From Sneathiella glossodoripedis JCM 23214 (GTDB taxonomy: Bacteria > Pseudomonadota > Alphaproteobacteria > Sneathiellales > Sneathiellaceae), in NCBI RefSeq assembly GCF_000616095.1, contig NZ_BAMS01000005.1, positions 1 through 64,000 on the forward strand: a stretch of DNA of 64,000 nucleotides, in the 5' to 3' direction. Under the pieces are notes generated by a model, which was not told where the DNA came from, did not search any database, and saw only the letters and a list, made by a program, of their open reading frames with translations. Both the position numbers and the translations under genes were made by a program. Each line of letters begins with the position of its first letter. The first letter of the stretch is position 1. Positions 1 through 9,873 of this stretch are shown here, piece by piece.

Positions 1-251
1 ATAATACTTAGTTAACTGAATACATTAATTACAATTAAAATGAATTTTTAACTTTAGTTTTTTCTGTTTTATATTTGCATTGTTTAGAATTTAATAACAT
101 TTAACTTCGATTTTTATCTACTCAACTCTTTGAAGCCAGTAATTATTACAAAAAATTCACGTTATTTATGATTCCCCTATGGTATCCGCGCTTCGAACGT
201 GCTAAGCGAACGCCAAAGAAAACCGGAAGCTTATAAGGAGCTTGATTAAAG
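1..251. other. AT-rich region upstream of ppa
   Basis: No gene is visible here. The first 150 bases are very AT-rich and contain several TTAA tetramers; the rest becomes GC-balanced towards ppa. The only functional element I can support is the ribosome-binding sequence AAGGAG near 235, serving ppa. A promoter probably lies here, but I cannot single out one pair of hexamers. Confidence 0.5.
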
Positions 252-785
252 ATGGATATTTCCAAGATTTCCGCGGGTAAAGATGTCCCTTGGGATGTGA
301 ACGTCATCATTGAAATTCCAATTGGTGGTGTTCCTGTAAAATACGAGGTGGACAAAGACTCCGGAGCGATGTTTGTTGATCGCTTTTTGCACACAGCCAT
401 GTTCTATCCGTGCAATTATGGTTTTATCCCCCACACTCGTTCTGACGATGGCGACCCAACAGACATGCTGGTTGCAGGCCCTATTCCAGTCATCCCCGGC
501 GCAGTCCTTCGCGCTCGCCCCGTAGGTGTACTGATCATGGAAGACGAAGCTGGTCAGGATGAAAAAATTCTGGGTGTGCCTGTTGATGACCTGCACCCTT
601 ATTATTCAAACGTGAATAACTACAAAGATCTACGTGGTGTACTTCTCGATCAAATCGCCCACTTCTTTGAGCATTATAAAGACCTGGAAGCCAACAAGTG
701 GGTTAAGGTCGTTCGCTGGGGTGATGCAGACGAAGCTGCTGAGATGATTAAAAATGCGCTCCTGCCCGGTGCACTGGTAGGATAA
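252..785 (+). CDS. ppa: inorganic pyrophosphatase
   Basis: Family I soluble inorganic pyrophosphatase, 177 residues, the usual bacterial length. It hydrolyses cytoplasmic pyrophosphate to two phosphates and so pulls biosynthetic reactions forward. The acidic metal-binding signature DDGDPTDML is at about residues 65-73, after the conserved YPCNYGFIP stretch. The ATG is preceded by AAGGAG about 11 bases upstream. The gene is monocistronic and ends in a strong rho-independent terminator shared with the convergent MFS gene. The assignment is secure. Confidence 0.97.
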   Translation: MDISKISAGKDVPWDVNVIIEIPIGGVPVKYEVDKDSGAMFVDRFLHTAMFYPCNYGFIPHTRSDDGDPTDMLVAGPIPVIPGAVLRARPVGVLIMEDEAGQDEKILGVPVDDLHPYYSNVNNYKDLRGVLLDQIAHFFEHYKDLEANKWVKVVRWGDADEAAEMIKNALLPGALVG

Positions 786-806
786 GTAATCATCTATAAT
801 AAATAA

Positions 807-839
807 AAAAGCCGCTGATATTATCAGCGGCTTTTTTTT
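807..839 (+). terminator. rho-independent terminator after ppa
   Basis: Perfect stem AAAAGCCGCTGATA / TATCAGCGGCTTTT with a one-base centre, followed by a run of T. A-tracts on the other side suggest it can also stop transcripts of the convergent MFS gene. Confidence 0.92.
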
Positions 840-857
840 GTTGAAGATTCAATTTTG

Positions 858-2051
858 TCAGCCCGGCATTGCCTGTGTTCTTTTCATTCCTTTGAATAGG
901 GTCACAACCGCGATGGCTGCGAAAAACGGCAACACAGACAGATTAACAACATCCCAGCCGAACTGTGTCTGTAATATACCAGCCGAAAGGGATGCAGTTG
1001 CAACCGTTCCAAACACCAGAAAATCATTAAAGCCTTGTACTTTTGACGCTTCAGATGGTTTGTATGTAGTTGTGAGCAATGTTGTTCCACCAATAAACAT
1101 GAAGTTCCACGACACACCAAGCAACACCAACGCCAACCAGAAGTGAGAGATAAGCAGGCCTGAAAGAGCCACTACCACGCATAAAATTCCAAGTAACGCC
1201 CCAACAAAGATGATATGGAATTCACCGAAACGAGAAATAAGGGAACCTGTAAAAAAACTTGGACCGAACATCGCTACAACATGCCAGCTAATGACATTAA
1301 AACTGTCAGCGGCAGTCAGACCGCACCCAATCATAGCAATGGGTGTTGCTGTCATCACAAAGCTCATACCAGCATATCCAATCATAGCACTGGCAATTGC
1401 AACAATTGCGGTGGGTTGCTTTATTATTTCGAATAAGGGTCTTGCAGGCTCAGCGTGACTTTCTTCTTTCAAATTGGGAATTTTGACAAAGGAAATAAAG
1501 AAGATGGCCAACAATCCCAGCCCGATGATTGCAAGGTAAGGACCCAGATATTGGTATTGGATGAAAAGATCCTTACTGTGACTCGCAATTTGTGGCCCAA
1601 TAAATCCAGCAATCAAGCCCCCGGCCATGACGTAGGATACAGCCTTACTTCTATTTTGAGGCCCAGCAACATCAACAGCCGCGAAACGATAATAGTTACC
1701 AAAGGCAGTGCTGGTACCGATTAACATTGCCCCTAGTGTGAACCCAATAAAATTATGAATATATATTGAATAAGCAGCAAGAGCAGCACCACATATTCCC
1801 AAGGTGATCCCAAAAAGAAATCCCGGCTTACGCCCTTGTTTTTTCATGAAATAGGAGGCCGGGATTGTTGCAAGAGCAGTTCCTGTCACAACCGCAGTCA
1901 CCGGCACTGTAGCGAGAGATTTATCTTCACCAAGCAGTAATAGTGCGACCAAAGATGCTGAACTGATTAGAATGGAAGTTGTGCTATTAAGCATGGCCTG
2001 CGCGCCGGCCATGAATAAAATACTCAGTTTAACTCGTGAACTCGTTGCCAC
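858..2051 (-). CDS. MFS transporter
   Basis: Major facilitator superfamily permease with about twelve hydrophobic segments. The sequence between TM2 and TM3 (SYFMKKQGRKPGF) matches the MFS loop signature. The substrate cannot be told from sequence. The longest reading frame would begin at a TTG at 2072; I prefer the GTG at 2051, which has GGGGAG about 8 bases upstream and gives 397 residues. It lies 39 bases downstream of a secreted FliL-like gene on the same strand and may be the last gene of that operon. A short GGGGC/GCCCC stem-loop sits at the junction. Confidence 0.8.
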   Translation of the reverse strand: MATSSRVKLSILFMAGAQAMLNSTTSILISSASLVALLLLGEDKSLATVPVTAVVTGTALATIPASYFMKKQGRKPGFLFGITLGICGAALAAYSIYIHNFIGFTLGAMLIGTSTAFGNYYRFAAVDVAGPQNRSKAVSYVMAGGLIAGFIGPQIASHSKDLFIQYQYLGPYLAIIGLGLLAIFFISFVKIPNLKEESHAEPARPLFEIIKQPTAIVAIASAMIGYAGMSFVMTATPIAMIGCGLTAADSFNVISWHVVAMFGPSFFTGSLISRFGEFHIIFVGALLGILCVVVALSGLLISHFWLALVLLGVSWNFMFIGGTTLLTTTYKPSEASKVQGFNDFLVFGTVATASLSAGILQTQFGWDVVNLSVLPFFAAIAVVTLFKGMKRTQAMPG

Positions 2052-2090
2052 TTTCGGCACTCCCCTGTGCAAGGGGCACCGAAGGCCCCG

Positions 2091-2531
2091 CTAACTACCT
2101 TTAAACACTTTTACAACATGCATCCCGTTAGGGGCATTTTTACCCAGCACTTTTTTGGCCTGCTTATTGAGCCTTCGCTTGACCTGCTCAAAATCCACGC
2201 CGCGAGATTTATCTTTGTGCAGCACGGACCGACCACTCAAATCCTGAAGAAATGCATCCCTTAACCGTGGGATCATTTTTCGCGAATAGTCTTTTTTGTC
2301 CTGATCATCGAATTCCATACTCATGGAGATGAACATATAGTATCTGATGGCACCGCTTTTTTTGCGGATAGGGACACTCAGTGGCTTGAGTTCCAGATAA
2401 AACGGCCCTTCATCAATAACTTCTTCACCCTCTTCCTCGGATGCTGCTGCAACAGCATCTGAAGAATATATCCCTACAGTACAAAACCCGAGGAAAAGGG
2501 CAATCATTAAATATTTCAGTAAGTTAAACAT
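2091..2531 (-). CDS. secreted or anchored FliL-like small protein
   Basis: A 146-residue protein with an N-terminal hydrophobic segment (about residues 5-24), then an acidic patch and a globular region. The region with LKPLSVPI, then a YYMFISMSMEF strand, then RLRDAFLQDL resembles the periplasmic domain of FliL-like proteins: a strand, a conserved aspartate-rich turn and an amphipathic helix. It is not in a flagellar cluster, so a flagellar role is not established. The reading frame extends to a TTG at 2543, but the ATG at 2531 puts the hydrophobic core at the right distance for a signal peptide. The family link is from my recognition of the pattern only. Confidence 0.6.
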   Translation of the reverse strand: MFNLLKYLMIALFLGFCTVGIYSSDAVAAASEEEGEEVIDEGPFYLELKPLSVPIRKKSGAIRYYMFISMSMEFDDQDKKDYSRKMIPRLRDAFLQDLSGRSVLHKDKSRGVDFEQVKRRLNKQAKKVLGKNAPNGMHVVKVFKGS

Positions 2532-2617
2532 CTGGTCACGCAAGTTTTTAATAAATTCACTGCGTGAATGTTAACCAAAACACCTTTCAGAAACGTTACT
2601 TTTCAAATGTGAGTATT

Positions 2618-3178
2618 TTACGCTGCACCGGACAGCGGCAGCTTATCGCTCACAACGTCATACTCATACACACAGTCACTCTCTGATGTTACTTGTCTGT
2701 CTTTGAATGACCACAGACTACATCTGGAAATTTCCCAGCGATCCGGATCCAGCAGAACCATATGCGCAAACAAGCCGTCCTGCTTAAGCATCCCTTTATG
2801 AACTTTTTCTTCAATTTTCCGGATATCTGTTAATGACTTTTCGTTGCAGACTTTATCCACTTCTGCAGTCATCTTAACGGGTTCAATGGTAGAAGAGCCG
2901 TAATTGAACTCTAGAATTTGCCAACTCCGCACACGAGGGCGGCCAAAGTCCTGAATTACATCACCAAACAGGCTATCCATCAAAAAATCTTGCGCAGCCT
3001 GACTGTTCTCCCAGATATAAAGCGGAGCATAAATATGCTCTTCACGCTCATACAAATAAAATTTATGTGTAAGGCCGGGTCTGCCCTGAAATTTGGGGCC
3101 ACGCAGGGCTACCCTTTCGTTTACTTTGTTCAAATCATATTCTGTCGGTAGTTTGACTGAATATTGCATTGCCAGCAT
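2618..3178 (-). CDS. DUF4865 family protein
   Basis: A 186-residue protein starting MLAMQYSVKLP, followed by a region with YAPLYIW and a GRPRVRSW-like motif that I recognise as DUF4865. Members are often annotated as monooxygenase-like, but the biochemical role is not known. The frame extends to a TTG at 3196; the ATG at 3178 is preceded by GGGAGA with 7-base spacing and is a better start. It lies about 130 bases downstream of thiL, so it may be in its own unit or read through from the riboflavin/thiamine operon. Confidence 0.65.
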   Translation of the reverse strand: MLAMQYSVKLPTEYDLNKVNERVALRGPKFQGRPGLTHKFYLYEREEHIYAPLYIWENSQAAQDFLMDSLFGDVIQDFGRPRVRSWQILEFNYGSSTIEPVKMTAEVDKVCNEKSLTDIRKIEEKVHKGMLKQDGLFAHMVLLDPDRWEISRCSLWSFKDRQVTSESDCVYEYDVVSDKLPLSGAA

Positions 3179-3307
3179 CAAGTTCTCCCAATTCAAACGA
3201 ATGATAGGGTGCGGAGTGTTTCAAAATGACAAAAGAATGACAACAGTCAGAAATGCATAGCACTCATGCAGGAATCGAAAGGGTATCACAGCAGTACGGA
3301 AAACCAG

Positions 3308-4300
3308 TCATCTATGCTGCCATCCCATTGATTTTACCGCAACTTCCGAACCATCCTTGGAAAACACCTTAACCCCTTCACCCGCTATTACCGTCCCTAT
3401 CACACTTAAAGGAACCCCGGTTTCAGTACTAAGCCACTCCAACTGGTCGCGGGAGGATGGGGGAATTGTAAAAGCAAGCTCATAGTCATCCCCTCCTCCG
3501 AAAATGAGCTGCCATAGTTTTTCATCTCGCTTTACAAGCGCTTGGGCAGATTTCGATAAAGGAATTGCATCACTCAATACCTCCGCTGCCACATGCGATT
3601 GTTCACAAATATGATTGATATCTGCCAACAGACCATCCGATATATCAAGGCAGGCGGTTGCCATTTCGACAAGCTTTTCACCCAGCTCAACACGAGGTTC
3701 GGGCAAAAAATATCTTGAAGTTAAAAACTCAGTATCATCTGCACTGACAGTCGGTATATTTCCAGTCGCAAGAGCCAGACCCAGTGCAGCATCACCAATG
3801 GTTCCTGAAACACACAGCAAATCGCCTGCTGAGGCACCATTTCTGCGCAGCGCCTTTCCTCTTGGAACTTCGCCCATCATTGTCAAACTTAATGTAAGCG
3901 GACCATTTGTTGATACCGTATCCCCGCCGATCAGGTGAACACCGAACGTTGACTGATCGTCATGAAGCGCCTTTGCAAAAGTTTTTAACCATTGCTCATT
4001 ACAACGCTCGTTCAACGCAATCGCCAGTAGGTAATGTCTTGGCGTCGCCCCCATTGCTGCCATATCTGACAAATTGGTTCGGATCAATTTTCGGGCAATA
4101 TTATCAGCAAAATCATCTTCTAGAAAATGAACGCCAGCGACCATGGCATCTTTGGTCACAACAAGCTCGCTACTGGGACTACAAGAAAAAACCGCGGCGT
4201 CATCTCCCAGCTCAAATGCCCCCTCAAATCCAACAGCTAAAGGCGCAAAAAGAGTACGGATCAGATCAAATTCGCTAGCATTATCTGTCCCGGATGACAT
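3308..4300 (-). CDS. thiL: thiamine-monophosphate kinase
   Basis: Phosphorylates thiamine monophosphate to thiamine diphosphate, the last step of cofactor formation. The 330 residues start with the typical EFDLI motif, then a GDDAAV metal/ATP motif near residue 37, a conserved SDMAAMGA segment and a LDISDGL motif. This is the AIR-synthase-like PurM fold. It starts one base after the nusB stop and ends the conserved ribD-ribE-ribBA-ribH-nusB-thiL block, so it is almost certainly co-transcribed. Confidence 0.95.
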   Translation of the reverse strand: MSSGTDNASEFDLIRTLFAPLAVGFEGAFELGDDAAVFSCSPSSELVVTKDAMVAGVHFLEDDFADNIARKLIRTNLSDMAAMGATPRHYLLAIALNERCNEQWLKTFAKALHDDQSTFGVHLIGGDTVSTNGPLTLSLTMMGEVPRGKALRRNGASAGDLLCVSGTIGDAALGLALATGNIPTVSADDTEFLTSRYFLPEPRVELGEKLVEMATACLDISDGLLADINHICEQSHVAAEVLSDAIPLSKSAQALVKRDEKLWQLIFGGGDDYELAFTIPPSSRDQLEWLSTETGVPLSVIGTVIAGEGVKVFSKDGSEVAVKSMGWQHR

Positions 4301-4301
4301 C

Positions 4302-4784
4302 TCAATCGGTGAATTCGCCTGCGCGATATTTGCGGGCTAACCGATCCAGAATACCATTTACAAATAATGGCTCATTCCCGGTAAAGAACGATCGCGCTAA
4401 ACCAACATATTCAGTAATTAACACAACTGCCTTTGTATCAATCCGCGCCATGAGTTCATACACAGCAACACGCAAACAAGCTTGCATAACCAAATCAAGC
4501 TTTTCCAGTTTGCGTTCTTTATCGAGTGTTGACTGAATAGCTTCGTCAATTTCAGACTGACGCTCTGTTGCCCCCATGACCAGGTCCCGAAACAACGGCT
4601 TATCACTGTCCTTAAACTGATGACCATCTATTTCAGCACCCAATCGATGCGACATGAACTGCTCCACCACCTCTTCGGCTGTACTATCTTCCATACCCAT
4701 TTGGTATAGAGCCTGAATAGCGCTGAAGCGGGCCAATGTCCGGCGGCTATGTTTGTCACCGCGCTTCTCTGATTTTGTACTCAT
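4302..4784 (-). CDS. nusB: transcription antitermination protein NusB
   Basis: All-helical RNA-binding NusB, 160 residues. It binds boxA RNA with NusE (S10) in rRNA antitermination complexes. The basic N-terminus (RRTLARFSAIQALYQM) and the YVGLARSFF segment with a following NGILDRLAR helix near the C-terminus are family hallmarks. Its ATG overlaps the ribH stop in an ATGA, indicating translational coupling. Confidence 0.95.
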   Translation of the reverse strand: MSTKSEKRGDKHSRRTLARFSAIQALYQMGMEDSTAEEVVEQFMSHRLGAEIDGHQFKDSDKPLFRDLVMGATERQSEIDEAIQSTLDKERKLEKLDLVMQACLRVAVYELMARIDTKAVVLITEYVGLARSFFTGNEPLFVNGILDRLARKYRAGEFTD

Positions 4785-5242
4785 CGTGGAAACAATCCAA
4801 AATTCTGTTTAAGTGAGAGCATGGCCAGCGCTGCCTTGGCAGCCCCTCCGCCCTTGTCTTTTTCACTGCGCTTCGCGCGGGCCCATGCCTGCTCCTCATT
4901 TTCGCAGGTGATAATACCATTTCCAACGGCCAGACAGAAATCCTTGCTCAAGTCCAAAAGACCCCGTGCACTTTCTTCTGACACTGTGTCATAGTGACTG
5001 GTCTCACCGCGGATCACACATCCCAGCGCCACATAGGCATCATAACGGCGACGTCCACCAGTATGCTCCATCGCTTTCATAGCAAAGCGAACAGCAGCAG
5101 GAATTTCCAGACACCCTGGCACCTGTACGATGTCATAGGTCACGCCGGCCTCATCCAGAACTGCTTTAGCACCATCCAGAAGGGCATCTGAAATATCGCG
5201 ATAAAAATCCGCTTCAACGATCAAAACATGTACGTCATCCAT
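4781..5242 (-). CDS. ribH: 6,7-dimethyl-8-ribityllumazine synthase
   Basis: Condenses 5-amino-6-ribitylaminouracil with 3,4-dihydroxy-2-butanone 4-phosphate in the penultimate riboflavin step. The conserved GCVIRGETSHYD motif, with its catalytic-site histidine, is followed by the GNGIITCEN segment. The open frame runs back to 5308 inside ribBA, but the protein aligns with the family from MDDVHVLIVEADFY. The ATG at 5242 lies four bases after the ribBA stop, with AGAGG upstream, so I take 153 residues as the product. The downstream nusB start overlaps its stop. Confidence 0.93.
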   Translation of the reverse strand: MDDVHVLIVEADFYRDISDALLDGAKAVLDEAGVTYDIVQVPGCLEIPAAVRFAMKAMEHTGGRRRYDAYVALGCVIRGETSHYDTVSEESARGLLDLSKDFCLAVGNGIITCENEEQAWARAKRSEKDKGGGAAKAALAMLSLKQNFGLFPR

Positions 5243-5246
5243 TGGA

Positions 5247-6359
5247 CTAACCTCTACTCTTGATGGCTCTGGTTTCAGCGACAGAAAGGCCATAGCCATC
5301 CAGGCCAATAATATGTCTTTTTGTGTTCGACAGAAGGATCATATCTTTGACCCCCAGGTCAAGCAGGATTTGTGCTCCAATGCCATAGTCACGCAAATCA
5401 TTTTCAGTTTTTGGTGGCTCACCAACTTTACGGCGGACCTTGTCTGATAATGCCATCGGACGCGGCTCACGGATCAACACTACGACGCCTCGACCTTCTT
5501 CATCAATCTGGGCCATCGCATCCTGAAGTAAAGTCGGGTTCTCGTCGGTCTCACCCAGGACATCACCCAAGGGATTCATAGCGTGCATTCGAACCATTAT
5601 CGGCTCTGATGTGAAAATATCGCCCTTCACCAACGCAACATGCTCTGCATATTCGGGTTTATTGGAATATACTATCATTTTCCAATCGCCCCCATAAATG
5701 CTGGAGATATCGGCTTCCACTTCCCGCGTTATAAGGCTGTCGTTCAGGCGGCGATATGCAATCAGATCGGCAATCGTGCCAACTTTCAAATCGTGCTTTT
5801 TGGCAAACTCCAAAAGATCTGGCAACCGTGCCATGGTCCCATCGTCATTCATGATTTCACAAATAACTCCGGCCGGCATCAGGCCCGCCAAACGTGCGAT
5901 ATCAACGGCTGCTTCTGTATGCCCAGTTCGCCGCAACACGCCACCTTCGCGGGCGACAAGGGGAAAGACATGGCCGGGGCTCACAATGTCTTGTGCCCCT
6001 TTCGTTGGATCAATTGCAACAGCAATCGTATGAGCGCGATCTGCTGCTGAAATACCCGTTGTCACACCTTCACGAGCTTCAATGGAAACTGTAAAATTGG
6101 TATGCAGGCGAGATGCGTTGGATTGCGCCATCAACGGAAGTTCAAGCTCGTTGATCCGGTCCTCCGTCATAGAAAGACAAATAAGACCTCGACCATATTT
6201 GGCCATGAAGTTGATCACATCAGGAGTTGCCATTTGGGCCGGGATCACCAGGTCCCCTTCATTTTCCCGATCCTCCGCATCCACAAGTATAATCATCTTG
6301 CCATTGCGGGCGTCTTCAAGAATTTCCTCAGTTGTGGAGAGGCCGTTTTCGAGGGGCAT
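5247..6359 (-). CDS. ribBA: DHBP synthase fused to a degenerate GTP cyclohydrolase II domain (RibBX type)
   Basis: The N-terminal half (about residues 1-205) is 3,4-dihydroxy-2-butanone 4-phosphate synthase, with the [15 protein letters not shown] active-site loop and the [10 protein letters not shown] motif. The C-terminal half has the GTP cyclohydrolase II fold outline (EHVALVKGD, then a GDVLGE turn, then a C-terminal [14 protein letters not shown] segment). It lacks all three zinc-binding cysteines: the position of the usual SECLTGDVFGSxRCDCG reads [18 protein letters not shown] infer it makes only the four-carbon precursor and that a separate active RibA exists elsewhere in the genome. 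The ATG overlaps the ribE stop by one base (TAATG). Confidence 0.92.
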   Translation of the reverse strand: MPLENGLSTTEEILEDARNGKMIILVDAEDRENEGDLVIPAQMATPDVINFMAKYGRGLICLSMTEDRINELELPLMAQSNASRLHTNFTVSIEAREGVTTGISAADRAHTIAVAIDPTKGAQDIVSPGHVFPLVAREGGVLRRTGHTEAAVDIARLAGLMPAGVICEIMNDDGTMARLPDLLEFAKKHDLKVGTIADLIAYRRLNDSLITREVEADISSIYGGDWKMIVYSNKPEYAEHVALVKGDIFTSEPIMVRMHAMNPLGDVLGETDENPTLLQDAMAQIDEEGRGVVVLIREPRPMALSDKVRRKVGEPPKTENDLRDYGIGAQILLDLGVKDMILLSNTKRHIIGLDGYGLSVAETRAIKSRG

Positions 6360-6949
6360 TATTTTTTTACCTCATTCATTCTGGCGACGTAGCGCGCCAA
6401 GACATCTATTTCCATGTTGATCAACTGCTCAATTGCTAAAGCATCAAAAGCTGTACGCTCTTTCGTATGGGAAATAATATTAACCGTGAAGTAGTCATCA
6501 CCCACCTCATTCACAGTAAGTGACACACCATCAAGTGTGACGGAACCCTTTGGCGCAACGAAAGCTGCAAATTTTGTCGGCAGAGAAAAAGTGACTTTCG
6601 TAGAATCGCCAATTGTCTCCATCGCCTTTACGGAAATGACCGCATCTACATGTCCTGTAACAATGTGACCGCCAAGCTCATCACCAATTTTCAGCGCTCG
6701 CTCCAGATTTACACGAGAGCCAACGGCCCAGTTGCGCAAATTGGTCACAGACAGAGTTTCCTCCGATGCCTCGGCTGCGAACCAGTCGCCCCCCTTGTCA
6801 GTGACTGTCAAACAAACGCCGCTGCAGGCGATGGACGCCCCAATTTCGATATCCGATGTATCAAATGCAGTCGTTATTCTTATTTTTGTATCGCCGCTTT
6901 TTTCGAGGGAGGCAACTGTCCCTACATCCGTGATAATTCCGGTAAACAT
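6359..6949 (-). CDS. ribE: riboflavin synthase, alpha subunit
   Basis: Dismutates two 6,7-dimethyl-8-ribityllumazine molecules into riboflavin. The 196 residues contain two lumazine-binding barrels, each with a typical MFTGII or GHVDAV-like strand. The N-terminal [10 protein letters not shown] and the [10 protein letters not shown] segment are diagnostic. It begins three bases after the ribD stop and overlaps ribBA by one base. Confidence 0.95.
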   Translation of the reverse strand: MFTGIITDVGTVASLEKSGDTKIRITTAFDTSDIEIGASIACSGVCLTVTDKGGDWFAAEASEETLSVTNLRNWAVGSRVNLERALKIGDELGGHIVTGHVDAVISVKAMETIGDSTKVTFSLPTKFAAFVAPKGSVTLDGVSLTVNEVGDDYFTVNIISHTKERTAFDALAIEQLINMEIDVLARYVARMNEVKK

Positions 6950-6952
6950 CGT

Positions 6953-8076
6953 TTAATCGTTCCGAAAGATATATTTTTCCACCTGATCAATTCCCAGTTG
7001 GCGCTGCCCAATCAATTCAAGAAATGGCGCTTGTGATACCTCTTTCAATCCAATGGATTGCAAGGCCGGTATCCCATCACCACCGATAATCTTGGGCGCT
7101 CTGAACCAGTAAATTTGATCGACTAATCCTTCTTTTACCAATGTTGCCTGCAGATGGGAACCACCTTCGACAAGTAATCTTGTAATACCCAGGTCACAAA
7201 ACTGCTCAAATGCCAATCGCATATCGGGATATCCGGCATCATTGAGGTCAGTTTCAATGATTTTAACCCCCAAATCTTCAAACGCTTCAACGCGTTCCCT
7301 ATCATTGTCAGGGGCCGTTACGATCCAAAGCGGCACCTTTGAAGCTGAGCGGACAAGTTCACTGGTCAACGGCAGGCGAAGATGACTGTCTGCCACAATG
7401 CGAATGGGCGAGTGAACTTTCAAGCCAGCCAATCGGCAATCAAGCTTGGATCATCAGCAAGAGCGGTTCCTACTCCAACCATGATCGCATCATATCTTGC
7501 ACGTAACAGATGGCCATAGCGCCGAGCTTGCGTATCCGTTATCCATTGGCTGTTGCCGGTTCGACTGGCAATTTTCCCATCCAGAGTAGTTGCCATTTTC
7601 AAAGAAACTTTAGGGCGACTAATAGTCTTGCTCAATATAAAGCCAAGATTGGCGGCCAAAGCCTCTGCTTCGCATACACCGGTCGAAACTTCGATGCCCG
7701 CATCCCGCAGCATTTGTACGCCATCACCGTTCACCCGCTCATCCGGATCAGTAAGCGCCACAACGACACGGGAAATACCGGCCTTTATCAGAGCATCTGC
7801 ACAGGGTGGCGTTTTCCCATGATGCGAACATGGCTCCAGTGTGACATATGCGGTTCCTTCATGAGCAAAACCTCTGGCCTGCTCTATTGCCATCGCTTCT
7901 GCATGTGGGCGACCACCATCCTGCGTCCAGCCGCGCCCTACAATTTTTCCGTTGTTGACAATGATGCATCCCACCGCCGGGTTGGGTGCAACCCGGCCAA
8001 GCCCCCGCTTGGCAACTCGCAGTGCCAACGTCATGAAATGAATATCGGCTTCAGACCGACTAGTTTGAGACTTCAC
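6953..8076 (-). CDS. ribD: bifunctional riboflavin deaminase/reductase, interrupted by one frameshift
   Basis: The N-terminal cytidine-deaminase-like domain has PHAEA and [12 protein letters not shown] zinc motifs. The C-terminal domain is the pyrimidine reductase (LLVEGGSHL). The frame breaks near 7441: the deaminase-side frame reads [11 protein letters not shown] then stop, while the other frame continues as [11 protein letters not shown]. Adding one G after AGCTTG gives [13 protein letters not shown], the expected family sequence and a 374-residue protein. I therefore think it is an intact gene with a base missed in the sequence. The start is taken as the GTG at 8076, overlapping the end of nrdR; an ATG at 8034 would cut into the domain. 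Confidence 0.9.
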
Positions 8077-8521
8077 TATGCAAATCGCCGATAAATTCTT
8101 CGAAATCCTTCGCTTCACGGAATTCCTTATAAACGGAAGCAAATCGAACATATGCAACACTGTCGATGTGGGAAAGCCCTTCCATCACCAACTCGCCGAT
8201 TTTTTCGGATGAAACCTCTTGATCTCCGCTGCTTTCAAGCTGGCGCACAATTCCGTTAATCATGCGATCAATTTTCTCGGGATCAACTTGTCTTTTTCGG
8301 GTTGCAATGGAAACAGAACGTTCCAATTTTTCACGCTCGAAAGGGCTGCGCTGCCCGTTTTTCTTAACAACCGTTAGCTCACGAATTTGCACACGTTCGA
8401 AAGTTGTGAACCGCGCACCACAATCCGTGCAGGCGCGTCGCCGCCTGATGGCTGTGTTGTCCCCGGTCGGGCGACTATCCTTAACTTGAGTTTCTTCACT
8501 ATTACAAAATGGACAACGCAT
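8060..8521 (-). CDS. nrdR: transcriptional repressor NrdR
   Basis: Represses ribonucleotide reductase genes according to the ATP/dATP balance. The 153 residues start with the four-cysteine zinc ribbon (CPFC about residues 3-6, CTDC about 31-34), then an ATP-cone domain ([16 protein letters not shown]). Its 3' end overlaps the proposed ribD start. Lying directly downstream of glyA and upstream of ribD is a common alphaproteobacterial arrangement. Confidence 0.95.
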   Translation of the reverse strand: MRCPFCNSEETQVKDSRPTGDNTAIRRRRACTDCGARFTTFERVQIRELTVVKKNGQRSPFEREKLERSVSIATRKRQVDPEKIDRMINGIVRQLESSGDQEVSSEKIGELVMEGLSHIDSVAYVRFASVYKEFREAKDFEEFIGDLHSEVSN

Positions 8522-8577
8522 CTACCAGCTCCCCGCGTTTATCAGTATTCTACCCGAACACCCTGATTTTATAGGCC

Positions 8578-9873
8578 TTAAAGCGAGGCGTAAATCGGGA
8601 AAGCGTCACAGAGTTCCTTGACGTCTGCCCTTACTTTCGCTTCTACCTTGCTGTTATCCTCCGGATTTGCAACCAATCCGTCAAGAACTTCGGCAATCAG
8701 ATCACCAACTTTCGCAAATTCTGCTGTACCAAAACCACGTGTCGTCGCAGCAGGTGATCCGAGGCGAACACCGGATGTCACCATCGGTTTTTCCGGATCA
8801 AACGGAATTCCATTTTTGTTGCAGGTGATATTGGCATTTTCAAGGGAATGCTCGGCAAGTTTACCTGTCAATTTCTTGGGCCTGAGATCAACCAAGAGCA
8901 AATGCGTATCCGTACCGCCAGAGACAATATCAAGACCGTGAGAGACAAGCGTTTCAGCCAATATATTTGCGTTATCCTTAACCTGTTGTGCGTATGCGCG
9001 AAACTCTGGTGTCAGTGCTTCACCAAATGCAACAGCCTTACCAGCGATAACATGCATTAACGGACCACCTTGCAGACCCGGGAAAATAGCGGAGTTCACT
9101 TTTTTGGCGATCGCTTCGTCGTTGGTTAGAATCATACCGCCGCGAGGCCCGCGAAGCGTTTTGTGTGTTGTTGTCGTCGCGATATGGGCATGTGGGAATG
9201 GACTTGGATGCAAACCCGCCGCCACTAGACCGGCGAAATGAGCCATATCCACCATCAGATAAGCACCGACCTCATCTGCAATTTCACGGAATTTTGCAAA
9301 ATCAAAGATACGAGGATAGGCTGACCCTCCAGCAACGATAAGCGCGGGTTTATGCTCATGCGCCAATTGACGCACTTCATCAAAATCCACAAGATGATCG
9401 TCTTGACGAACACCGTATTGAACTGCATTAAACCATTTGCCTGACTGATTTGGTGCTGCGCCATGAGTTAAGTGACCGCCCGCAGCAAGAGACATTCCCA
9501 AAATGGTATCACCCGGCTTGATCAGAGACATAAAAGCACCCTGATTTGCCTGTGAACCTGAGTTAGGCTGCACATTGGCAAACTCACAACCGAACAGTTG
9601 CTTTGCCCGCTCGATCGCCAGATTTTCAACAATATCTACATACTCACAGCCACCATAATACCGACGCCCGGGGTAACCTTCTGCATATTTGTTTGTCAGA
9701 ACAGAGCCTTGAGCCGCCATCACAGCCGGACTAACAATATTCTCAGACGCAATCAATTCGATCTGGTCACGCTGACGACCAAGTTCTTTTTGCATTGCGC
9801 CAAATACGTCTGGGTCAGACTTTGCAAGATCGGCGTTAAAGAAATTGATCTGATCTGGGCTCTGTTTGGTCAT
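8578..9873 (-). CDS. glyA: serine hydroxymethyltransferase
   Basis: Interconverts serine and glycine while loading tetrahydrofolate with a one-carbon unit. It is a PLP enzyme of 431 residues, with the internal aldimine lysine in the [14 protein letters not shown] motif (K238) and the preceding DMAHFAG segment. The ATG overlaps the stop of a small upstream ORF in an ATGA, so the two are probably translationally coupled. nrdR follows after 56 bases. Confidence 0.97.
   Translation of the reverse strand: MTKQSPDQINFFNADLAKSDPDVFGAMQKELGRQRDQIELIASENIVSPAVMAAQGSVLTNKYAEGYPGRRYYGGCEYVDIVENLAIERAKQLFGCEFANVQPNSGSQANQGAFMSLIKPGDTILGMSLAAGGHLTHGAAPNQSGKWFNAVQYGVRQDDHLVDFDEVRQLAHEHKPALIVAGGSAYPRIFDFAKFREIADEVGAYLMVDMAHFAGLVAAGLHPSPFPHAHIATTTTHKTLRGPRGGMILTNDEAIAKKVNSAIFPGLQGGPLMHVIAGKAVAFGEALTPEFRAYAQQVKDNANILAETLVSHGLDIVSGGTDTHLLLVDLRPKKLTGKLAEHSLENANITCNKNGIPFDPEKPMVTSGVRLGSPAATTRGFGTAEFAKVGDLIAEVLDGLVANPEDNSKVEAKVRADVKELCDAFPIYASL

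Noticed and set aside
4781-8521. FMN riboswitch in the riboflavin operon
   Set aside because: Genes are closely packed or overlapping; no leader long enough to hold one is present.
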